From Nocardia elegans NBRC 108235 (GTDB taxonomy: Bacteria > Actinomycetota > Actinomycetes > Mycobacteriales > Mycobacteriaceae), in the NCBI RefSeq assembly GCF_001612845.1, contig NZ_BDBF01000005.1, positions 1-64,000 on the forward strand: a stretch of DNA of 64,000 bases. The letters are read 5' to 3'. Positions 57,647 through 64,000 of this stretch are shown in pieces (within the stretch, counting starts at the first letter, position 1; each line of letters starts with the position of its first letter). The translations under genes and the position numbers were made by a program. Under the pieces are notes generated by a model. The model ran no database searches. It was not told the DNA's origin and was given only the letters and a program-made list of their open reading frames with translations.

Positions 57647-58533
57647 CGTTCGTGCTCCCTTGCTATCTGCCGCAGTCGGCGCTTGCTGTCTGCAACGTCG
57701 TGCGCCGCATCCCGAATGACGCTGTACGCCTGACGATACCTGGCGACGTCCTTTTCGCGCTCGAGATATAGATCGCCTGCAAAGGATTCGATGTACACGA
57801 CTGTCGGAGACAGTTCGCGTCCCTTCGAGTCGGTGCCGAAGTCGAGGATGGCAAACGGACCTGTCGGGAGACCTGCGGGAAATCCCGTCTCGTAGGGCAG
57901 CACTCTCACCGTGACGTTAGCCGGAAGATTTGCTAGGTGATGGCATTGTGCCGCCATGATCTTTCCGCTGCCCACGACGGTGTGCAGTACCGATTCATGG
58001 ATGACGAAATCGACCATGACCGGTTTGACCTTCCGAGTCAGCAACATCTGACGCTTGACGCGTAGCTGGATTCGCCGTTCCAGCTCCTGCTCGTTGATGT
58101 CGGAGTAGTAGCCCAGTTCAATTGCCCGAGCGTAGGCCGGTATTTGTAGGAGTCCTGCGACGATATGGGGTTGGAAGATCGACAGTTTCTCCGACGACGA
58201 CTCCAATCCGACGTACAAATCGAAGTTTCCGGTGATCACATCATCGAATGCCTGCCACCAACTTTTCTCGGTGCTCTGCTTCGCCAGGCCGATGAGCCCC
58301 GCACACACCTCGGGATCGTCGATGTCGTAAATGCGGCACAGCGCCTCCACATCGAGCACGCGGATGCTGGGGGATTTCCCGGCCTCGAGCCGAGACAGTT
58401 TGCTCGCCGACCATTGCATCAGCGGCGCAACGTCTTCCAGCCGCAGGCCGACGCCGAGGCGGGCCTCCTTGAGATACCTCCCCAATTGCCGCCGGGGCAG
58501 AGTGGTCGAGCTGTCCTCACCGATGTTCGTCAC
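57643..58533 (-). CDS. Scr1-type XRE regulator (HTH + DUF5753)
   Basis: The 296-residue protein has an N-terminal HTH (RRQLGRYLKEARLGVGLRLEDVAPLMQWSASKLSRLEAGKS) and a large DUF5753 domain (IFQPHIVAGLLQIPAYARAI, ERRIQLRVKRQMLLT, VDFVIHESVLHTVVG). The pairing with DUF397 is diagnostic. The GTG at 58533 has GAGGAA 4 bp away. A longer GTG start at 58572 is possible but lacks a ribosome site. It is divergent from three small genes, possible targets. Confidence 0.88.
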   Translation of the reverse strand: MTNIGEDSSTTLPRRQLGRYLKEARLGVGLRLEDVAPLMQWSASKLSRLEAGKSPSIRVLDVEALCRIYDIDDPEVCAGLIGLAKQSTEKSWWQAFDDVITGNFDLYVGLESSSEKLSIFQPHIVAGLLQIPAYARAIELGYYSDINEQELERRIQLRVKRQMLLTRKVKPVMVDFVIHESVLHTVVGSGKIMAAQCHHLANLPANVTVRVLPYETGFPAGLPTGPFAILDFGTDSKGRELSPTVVYIESFAGDLYLEREKDVARYRQAYSVIRDAAHDVADSKRRLRQIAREHER

Positions 58534-58884
58534 GGATTCCTCGTTTGCATCGTGAGCGGTCGCCGTTTGCACGAGGAAAGAAATCGGCTACCCCCGTGCG
58601 AACCGCTCTGGGCCGTCGCAGAACCTTCGTTGCATATGCATGGCGCTATTGTCCCGCCGGCTCATTCGGTGGTCTTCTTGAGCCACCCCGATGGCCGGGA
58701 AACTCGAATCGGCAAGTCGCACAACCGTTGCCCCCGGATGCGACTACACCCGTGATGATACCGACGAGACATTACCGCGTAGCACCGACGCCGCAAGGTA
58801 ATGGCCGAAAATGGCCCCGGCCATCGGGAGTACCACCAGTCGTATGTCCGCTGGTGCCCCGACGATGTCCGGAGGTGTTCTCCC
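58534..58884. other. Divergent promoter region between the XRE regulator and the small-gene cluster
   Basis: About 350 bp separate the XRE start from the first small gene. It is less GC-rich than its surroundings and contains no supported gene. Open frames on both strands cross it without a good start. Confidence 0.4.
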
Positions 58885-59070
58885 GTGCACGGTTTGCGAC
58901 CGATCATCCACAGCGCCCTGCCGACCATGACCACCACGCTCGCTCACCGCATCATGCAGGACCATCTCGACTGCCCGATCACGGTGTGCGCCAGGAAGTT
59001 ACAGGCCAAACTCTGGCTCGTCGCGACGGGCGCCATGCACCCCGCCGACCGCCCGCACTTCGGGATCTGA
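58885..59070 (+). CDS. Small hypothetical protein, 61 residues
   Basis: The frame encodes a short basic protein, with core LAHRIMQDHLDCPITVCARKLQAKLWLVATG and an end at HPADRPHFGI. Two cysteines are present, both in DCPITVC. No family is recognised. The GTG at 58885 has GGAGG 9 bp upstream; an in-frame ATG also lies within the protein at MTTTLAHR. The next gene starts 2 bp after the stop, so the small genes look like one operon facing the XRE regulator. Confidence 0.55.
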   Translation: MHGLRPIIHSALPTMTTTLAHRIMQDHLDCPITVCARKLQAKLWLVATGAMHPADRPHFGI

Positions 59071-59072
59071 GC

Positions 59073-59354
59073 ATGACCAATCCGGTCTTCCACGGCCCGC
59101 TCGCCAACCCGATCTCCCCCGAACGGATGCATCGCGAGATCCACGCCGAACGCCACGCCGACTGCACCCCGCAGACCTGCGACATGCTCAGCAGCTGCCG
59201 CAACATCCTCACAACCCTCGGCCACGACCCCGAAGCCGCGACCACCGACCGATGCCCCGCCTGCCGCACCGGCGAAACGATGAAACCGTCCCGCTCGCAG
59301 GATGTTTCGACGCCACCATCCACACTCCCCACCGAGTGGCGCGAGCGGGCCTGA
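59073..59354 (+). CDS. Small Cys-rich hypothetical protein, 93 residues
   Basis: The frame encodes a His/Cys-rich protein. NPISPERMHREIHAERHADCTPQTCDMLSSC is followed by TDRCPACRTGE, giving five cysteines arranged as C-x4-C-x5-C and later C-x2-C. A small metal-binding domain is possible. The start lies 2 bp after the preceding stop and the next gene follows by 37 bp. The family is not recognised. Confidence 0.6.
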   Translation: MTNPVFHGPLANPISPERMHREIHAERHADCTPQTCDMLSSCRNILTTLGHDPEAATTDRCPACRTGETMKPSRSQDVSTPPSTLPTEWRERA

Positions 59355-59391
59355 GGTGCCTGCTGGGTCCCCTCCCGACAAGGAGCGACGT

Positions 59392-59598
59392 ATGACACCT
59401 TCTCTGCCGCAACGCATTCCACGAACACCCTCGGCACCGGCGATCCAAGGCGACCCACACTGGTACGCCGCAATCGCACAAGCCCTACGCGCCACCCCCG
59501 CCGCCCGCTTCCCCTGCCTGAACGACCTGATACCCCGCCGCCCGCCAACCCCTACCACAACCGACACCGCCAAGCTCTGGCCCTTCGCGCCGCGCTGA
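59392..59598 (+). CDS. Small hypothetical protein, 68 residues, Pro-rich C-terminus
   Basis: The frame has an AAGGAG ribosome site 6-7 bp before the ATG. The product has an N-terminal basic stretch, a central helix-like GDPHWYAAIAQALRATPAARFPCLNDLIP and a Pro/Thr-rich tail ending LWPFAPR. No family is recognised. It closes the run of three small same-strand genes. Confidence 0.55.
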   Translation: MTPSLPQRIPRTPSAPAIQGDPHWYAAIAQALRATPAARFPCLNDLIPRRPPTPTTTDTAKLWPFAPR

Positions 59599-59776
59599 CG
59601 CTGGCATGGTCGACGCAGTGACGAGCGATCGGCGGGGACGTTCTCTATCGCTGCAGCAACGCCTGCTACCTGCGCGTAGTAGCTTTCGGTATCCTGCAAC
59701 TTGGCCTTGTGGTATCGGCATTTGTCTGCCGAATCCAGCGTGAACAGGCCCGGAGATGCCTGGGAGGAGCGGTGTC

Positions 59777-60343
59777 ATGACTGTCGAGACCGTCACACCG
59801 GCGTGGATGCACCAGCAGATCACGGCAGCGGAATACGAATCCTGGTCCGAGGAGCAGTGTGCGGGCATCGAGATCGTGGACGGGATGGTCGTTGTGAGCC
59901 CCAGCGCGTCCAAGCGGCACAACCGGTTGGCACGGGTTCTGGCGAACGCGCTGGATGCCGCGTCGGGACCGGAATGGAACGCCGATACCGACTTCGATGT
60001 CCGTCTGCAGGATGTCCCGCTCACCAACCGCCGCCCGGATGTCGTGGTGTACCGAGCGGACACGATCGACGTCACCCCCACCCGCCCGGAACACGTGCTG
60101 CTGGTCGCGGAGGTCGTCTCGCCCGGATCCGAGACAACCGATCGGATCGTGAAGGTCGACCAATACGCCAAGGCGGGTATCGCCTTCTATTGGCGAGTCG
60201 AGCAGGCCGCGACCGGGGTCCCGCTGATCTACACCTACATCCTCGATCCCGCGACGAGGGCATATCGGACCGGCGAGATGTACACGGGCGTCATCAAGGC
60301 GGCGGTACCGTTCACCGTCGACATCGATCTCGGCGAAATCTGA
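59777..60343 (+). CDS. Uma2-family (DUF820) endonuclease-like protein
   Basis: The 188-residue protein has the Uma2/PD-(D/E)XK fold: ITAAEYESWSEEQCAGIEIVDGMVVVSPSASKRHNRLARVLANAL, the acidic RRPDVVVYRAD segment and VLLVAEVVSPGSETTDRIVKVDQYAKAGIAFYWRVE, which holds the ExK-like metal site. Such genes are common in cyanobacteria and actinomycetes, and their biological role is unclear. The ATG at 59777 follows GGGAGGAG. It is convergent with a GMC oxidoreductase. Confidence 0.88.
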   Translation: MTVETVTPAWMHQQITAAEYESWSEEQCAGIEIVDGMVVVSPSASKRHNRLARVLANALDAASGPEWNADTDFDVRLQDVPLTNRRPDVVVYRADTIDVTPTRPEHVLLVAEVVSPGSETTDRIVKVDQYAKAGIAFYWRVEQAATGVPLIYTYILDPATRAYRTGEMYTGVIKAAVPFTVDIDLGEI

Positions 60344-60360
60344 CGCCCCGCCGAGACGAC

Positions 60361-60393
60361 GGCCTCGTCGCGATTTCGGATCGCGACGAGGCC
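60361..60393. terminator. Bidirectional terminator
   Basis: GGCCTCGTCGCGAT (60361-60374) and ATCGCGACGAGGCC (60380-60393) are a perfect 14-bp stem with a TTCGG loop between the convergent Uma2 and GMC genes. Confidence 0.88.
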
Positions 60394-60409
60394 GACAGAA
60401 CGAGGCGAA

Positions 60410-62026
60410 TTACGCCGAGGCGGTGATGAATTCGGCCGCCTTCTCACCGATCATGTAGCACGGCGCGTTGGTGTTGCCGCCGGTGATGCTCGGCATGATC
60501 GAGGCGTCGGCGACCCGCAGGCCCTCGATGCCGCGCACCCGCAGCTGCGGGTCGACGACCGCGCGCTCGTCCACGCCCATCCGGCAGGTGCCGACCGGGT
60601 GGTAGACCGAGTGGATCCGCATCGGCAGCTCTCGGCGCAGCGCGGTCTCGTCGGTGAACGCGGGGCCGGGGGAGAACTCCTCGGTGATGTCGCCGGCGAT
60701 CGCCTTGTTCGCCGCGGCTTCGCGGATCATGCCGATGGCCTCGACCAGGAAGTCCATATCGGCCGGGTCCGAGAGGTAGCCCGGGTCGATCAGCGGCGAG
60801 GCCAGCGGGTCGGTGGAGGCCAGACGCAGTTCGCCGCGGCTCTTCGGGTAGATCAGGGTCGGGAAGATGGTCAGCGCCTCCCGCTTGTCCACCATGTGCA
60901 GCTTGTCCTCGTCCTGGTTGGGCGTCGGGTAGCTCCACGGCAGGGTGTGGATCTGCATATCCGGGATGTCCTTGGCGAACGAGGTCCGCACGAAGCCCAC
61001 GGATTCGAAGACCGTGCGCCCGAACCAGGAGCTGCCGGGGCTGCGCAGTTCCTTGAGGAAACCGGCGGCGAAATGCGACGGAATGCCGCGGTGCAGCGCC
61101 TTCTTCGAGATGAAGGTCATCGGCACGAACAGGTGGTCGTGCAGGTTCTGGCCGACCGGCAGATCCGCGTTGACCTCGATGCCGAGGTCGCGCAGGTGCC
61201 CGGCGGGGCCGACGCCGGACAGCATCAGGATGTGCGCGGAACCCATCACGCCACCGGAGACCACGACCTCCTTCTCGGCGCGGATGATCCGGCGGCCCTT
61301 CTTCTCGATGACCTCGACGCCGGTGGCGCGGCCCTTCTCGATCACCACGCGCGCCACGTGCGCCTTGGTGACGACCTTCAGATTCGGGTTGGGGCGGTTG
61401 GTGATGAAGCCGCGAGAGGAGCTGTAGCGCAGGCCGTCTCGCACGCTCTGCTGGAAGATGCTGATGCCCTCTTGGGACTCACCGTTGTAGTCCTCGATGA
61501 CCGGGACGCCGAAGGTTTCGGCCGCGGCCTCCATCCACTCCTGGGCGATCGGGGTCAGTTCCTTCTGCCGCGTCACCTCGATGGGACCGCCGGAACCGCG
61601 CAGCTCGCTGGCGCCGCCCTCCCAGTTCTCCAGGCGCTTGTAGGCAGGCAGCACGTCCTCGTAGCTCCAGCCCTCGCAGCCCTCGGCGGCCCAGGAGTCG
61701 AAGTTGGCCTTGTTGCCGCGCACGAAGAGCATGCCGTTGACCGAACTCGAACCGCCCAGCACCTTGCCGCGCGTCATCGGTACCCGGCGCTCGGCGGCAT
61801 GCTTCTGCGGAATCGAGTACTGCGACCAGGTGACCTGGTGCTTGAGCTGCGGAACCGTGTGGACCGTCGTGATCATGCCCGGGACCGTGACCAACTTGGT
61901 GTTGTCCTTGCGGCCGGCCTCGAGCAGGATGACGCTGGCGCCCTGCTCGGCGAGCCGACTCGCGACAGTGGCACCGGAGCTGCCCGCGCCGATGACGATG
62001 TAATCGGCTGCGCTGGTGTCGGTCAT
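60410..62026 (-). CDS. GMC-family oxidoreductase (choline-dehydrogenase-like)
   Basis: The 538-residue flavoprotein has the FAD motif DYIVIGAGSSGATVASRLAE, the GMC signature RGKVLGGSSSVNGMLFVRG, VVVSGGVMGSAHILMLSGVGP, the catalytic His in YHPVGTCRMG and the end segment SITGGNTNAPCYMIGEKAAEFI. It oxidises alcohols; the substrate is not clear. A KstR-type box lies 78 bp upstream, so a role in sterol or lipid catabolism is suggested. No signal peptide is present, in contrast to the cholesterol oxidase at 39.3 kb. Confidence 0.9.
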   Translation of the reverse strand: MTDTSAADYIVIGAGSSGATVASRLAEQGASVILLEAGRKDNTKLVTVPGMITTVHTVPQLKHQVTWSQYSIPQKHAAERRVPMTRGKVLGGSSSVNGMLFVRGNKANFDSWAAEGCEGWSYEDVLPAYKRLENWEGGASELRGSGGPIEVTRQKELTPIAQEWMEAAAETFGVPVIEDYNGESQEGISIFQQSVRDGLRYSSSRGFITNRPNPNLKVVTKAHVARVVIEKGRATGVEVIEKKGRRIIRAEKEVVVSGGVMGSAHILMLSGVGPAGHLRDLGIEVNADLPVGQNLHDHLFVPMTFISKKALHRGIPSHFAAGFLKELRSPGSSWFGRTVFESVGFVRTSFAKDIPDMQIHTLPWSYPTPNQDEDKLHMVDKREALTIFPTLIYPKSRGELRLASTDPLASPLIDPGYLSDPADMDFLVEAIGMIREAAANKAIAGDITEEFSPGPAFTDETALRRELPMRIHSVYHPVGTCRMGVDERAVVDPQLRVRGIEGLRVADASIMPSITGGNTNAPCYMIGEKAAEFITASA

Positions 62027-62103
62027 GTTCGGTTACCTCATCTTCGAAGTGGTAGCGGCTGATCGCGGCTCCGCTCGGCGCGGGAGCGTGCCTCAGCTCA
62101 CTG

Positions 62104-62117
62104 TAGAACAAGTTCTA
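62104..62117. promoter_or_regulatory. KstR-type box upstream of the GMC oxidoreductase
   Basis: TAGAACAAGTTCTA matches the KstR consensus TnnAACnnGTTnnA exactly, and its 6-bp arms are perfectly inverted. KstR is the TetR-type repressor of cholesterol catabolism in mycobacteria and rhodococci. The box is 78 bp upstream of the GMC start. Confidence 0.7.
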
Positions 62118-62216
62118 ATAATGGTGAAGACGCGCGTTGGGGAAAAAATGATCTCCGGGACGCGGTCCGGGAGCGACTTCCTGGCTATGACCAGGGATGT
62201 TGTTCACGTCACATCA

Positions 62217-62230
62217 TAGAACAGGTTGCA
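62217..62230. promoter_or_regulatory. Second KstR-type box, upstream of glutathione peroxidase
   Basis: TAGAACAGGTTGCA fits the same TnnAACnnGTTnnA consensus, with less symmetry outside the core. It lies 124 bp before the peroxidase start and 100 bp from the first box in the divergent intergenic region. Confidence 0.55.
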
Positions 62231-62353
62231 GTTCTTCGTCGACGCGGAGAGGTGGCGACGAGGGTTTGCCAACTCCCGTCGGCCCGCCGGGGGACGGGTC
62301 CGGCGGCGGAAGTCGCCCTCGCGGCGGCCGAGATTCCACCTATCATTTCGACT

Positions 62354-62845
62354 GTGACCGATATTCGTGAAATTCCCGTACAGACGCTCGCCGGTGAACC
62401 CGCGACCCTCGCCGAACTCGCCGGTGACAAGGCGCTGCTAGTGGTCAACGTCGCCTCGAAATGTGGTCTGACACCGCAGTACACCGGACTGGTGGCGCTG
62501 CAGCAGGCCTACGGCTCACGCGGATTCAGCGTCGTCGGCGTGCCGTGCAACCAGTTCATGGGACAGGAACCGGGCACCGCCGAGGAGATCCAGCAGTTCT
62601 GCTCGACCACCTACGGGGTGGATTTCCCGCTGCTGGCCAAGGTCGACGTCAACGGTGACGACCGGCATCCGCTGTATCGCGAACTCGTACAGAACGCCGA
62701 TGCCGAAGGCGATGCCGGCGATATTCAATGGAATTTCGAAAAGTTCCTGATCGATCGTGACGGTAAGGTCGTCGGTCGTTTCCGTCCACGCACCGAACCG
62801 CAGGATCCGAGTGTGGTCGCGGCGATCGAAGCGGTATTGCCGTAA
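62354..62845 (+). CDS. Glutathione-peroxidase-family peroxidase (thioredoxin-dependent type)
   Basis: The 163-residue protein has the peroxidatic C37 in VNVASKCGLTPQY, a Gln-Trp partner pair (Q in the QQAYGSRGFSVVG region and W126 in IQWNFEKFLID), plus CNQFMGQEPG and C83 in EIQQFCSTTYGV. The last is the resolving-Cys position of thioredoxin-dependent enzymes, which fits organisms that use mycothiol instead of glutathione. The GTG at 62354 follows TATCAT by 7 bp with no ribosome site, so a leaderless transcript is likely. Confidence 0.9.
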   Translation: MTDIREIPVQTLAGEPATLAELAGDKALLVVNVASKCGLTPQYTGLVALQQAYGSRGFSVVGVPCNQFMGQEPGTAEEIQQFCSTTYGVDFPLLAKVDVNGDDRHPLYRELVQNADAEGDAGDIQWNFEKFLIDRDGKVVGRFRPRTEPQDPSVVAAIEAVLP

Positions 62846-62866
62846 TTTCCGGACGCCGCCGGAAAT
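62845..62866. terminator. Hairpin between peroxidase and tetR
   Basis: ATTTCCGG (62845-62852) and CCGGAAAT (62859-62866) form an 8-bp stem with a 6-base loop at the peroxidase stop, between convergent genes. Confidence 0.55.
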
Positions 62867-62873
62867 CGCGTAT

Positions 62874-63473
62874 TCAGTCCCGCAGCACCTGTAGGGCCGA
62901 TTTTTCCAGCCGGTCCGCGATTTCGGCATACGAGGCGTAACCCACGCCGGCGCGAACCAGGGCGCCGGCATAAAGCAATTCGAGCGTCTCCACCACATCG
63001 GGATCGGCGTCCGGGCCCAGCGCGTCCAGCAGGCGCCGCCGGATCTCGGTCCCGATGCGCAGGCGCAGATGCGCGACGTCGGGATCGGTGCCCAGCAGCG
63101 CGCTGGTCACCGCGCCCGCCAGCGCGGGTTCGTCGGCGACCAGCATCGCGATCTGGCGCAGGACGGCGACGACCCGGGTGGTCCGGTCGGCGCCCGCCTC
63201 CGGCTCGGGCGGCGCATCGGCGGCCAGCCGCCGCCAGAAGACTTCGGCGACCAGGTGTTCCTTGGAAGAGAAATAGGTGTAGGCGGTGGCCGTACCCACT
63301 CCGGCGGCCGCGGCCACCATGCGCACGGTGAGACCGGCGAAGCCCTCGCGCGACAGAACTTCCAGCGCGGCCTTGGTCAGCCGGTCGACGGTATCGGCCT
63401 GCTTCTCGGTGAGGCGGCGGCGAGTTGCCTCCATATTCACCGGTGTAGGCTCGGTGGAAATGGGATCGGACAC
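62874..63473 (-). CDS. TetR/AcrR-family regulator
   Basis: The 199-residue protein has an HTH (VDRLTKAALEVLSREGFAGLTVRMVAAAAGVGTATAYTYFSSKEHLVAEVF) and a C-terminal domain ending GVGYASYAEIADRLEKSALQVLRD. It is divergent from the methyltransferase at 63610. The GTG at 63473 lies inside a GACACGTGTC palindrome. An ATG at 63434 would give 186 residues and free that site as an operator. Targets are unknown; it need not be the regulator that binds the two KstR-type boxes. Confidence 0.82.
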   Translation of the reverse strand: MSDPISTEPTPVNMEATRRRLTEKQADTVDRLTKAALEVLSREGFAGLTVRMVAAAAGVGTATAYTYFSSKEHLVAEVFWRRLAADAPPEPEAGADRTTRVVAVLRQIAMLVADEPALAGAVTSALLGTDPDVAHLRLRIGTEIRRRLLDALGPDADPDVVETLELLYAGALVRAGVGYASYAEIADRLEKSALQVLRD

Positions 63474-63478
63474 GTGTC
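63469..63478. promoter_or_regulatory. 10-bp palindrome at the tetR start
   Basis: GACACGTGTC is a perfect palindrome overlapping the first possible start of the TetR gene and 131 bp from the methyltransferase. It could be part of an autoregulatory operator if the real start is the ATG at 63434. Confidence 0.35.
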
Positions 63479-63588
63479 TGGATGCTACTGTAGTGAAGCT
63501 TCGAAAGCAACTCGCATACCCGTTGCCGAAGCGGATACAGTCGCAAATCACAAAATATCGCATCCGCTCGCAAAGTATCGAGAGATGA

Positions 63589-64000
<412 letters not shown>

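Noticed and set aside
62874..63473. This TetR as KstR itself
   Set aside because: Its sequence does not resemble what I recall of KstR, and it lies beyond the convergent peroxidase gene, so the boxes need not be its own.

Overview
The window is high-GC actinobacterial chromosome, most likely from a mycolic-acid bacterium of the Nocardia/Rhodococcus group. The evidence is GTG starts, leaderless genes, MmpL, Tat-exported flavoenzymes, murT-gatD, a Scr1-type XRE/DUF397 pair, and a core order that matches, from memory, the M. tuberculosis stretch dnaZX - Rv3720 - Rv3719 - Rv3718c - Rv3716c (YbaB) - recR - cobQ2/murT - leuA - ask - asd. Here that core runs dnaX ... CFA-like methyltransferase + FAD oxidoreductase ... 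SRPBCC ... ybaB-recR ... leuA ... murT-gatD ... ask-asd, with accessory genes inserted between the blocks. No tRNA, rRNA, CRISPR array, insertion sequence or phage gene was found.

Layout. 0-11 kb: methyltransferase and divergent TetR, DUF2207 membrane protein, two tandem membrane-anchored zinc peptidases, an mmpL-tetR operon with a near-perfect operator, an ammonium transporter and a hypothetical gene. 11-22 kb: dnaX, fadA-fadB (beta-oxidation) and a PknK-like kinase/STAND regulator, bounded by strong terminators. 22-30 kb: a translationally coupled lipid-modification pair, small SRPBCC/VOC genes, a MerR regulator with a classic 19-bp-spacer promoter, ybaB and recR. 30-41 kb: leuA behind a Leu-Leu-Leu leader peptide, a MinD-like ATPase with a repeat-rich N-terminus, a Tat flavoprotein, murT-gatD (lipid II amidation) and a secreted cholesterol oxidase. 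41-48 kb: ion-channel-like and LtrA membrane proteins, small stress-type proteins, and ask-asd (aspartate pathway).

48-57 kb is regulatory and stress-related: a TetR with paired operator repeats, a secreted beta-lactamase-fold hydrolase, a Fur-type regulator with catalase, a TetR/SDR pair around a perfect 25-bp palindrome, a lone LutC and a SLAC1/TDT transporter. 57-60.4 kb is the most accessory part: an XRE/DUF397 pair facing three small genes of unknown function and a Uma2 nuclease-like gene. 60.4-64 kb: a GMC oxidoreductase and a glutathione peroxidase separated by a gap with two matches to the KstR (sterol catabolism) box, then a TetR and a methyltransferase cut by the window end.

The sites most worth testing are the leuA leader, the two KstR-like boxes, the TetR/MerR operators and the small-gene cluster at 58.9-59.6 kb. 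I did not find a convincing complete new defence or biosynthetic system. The small-gene cluster is the best candidate for something undescribed.
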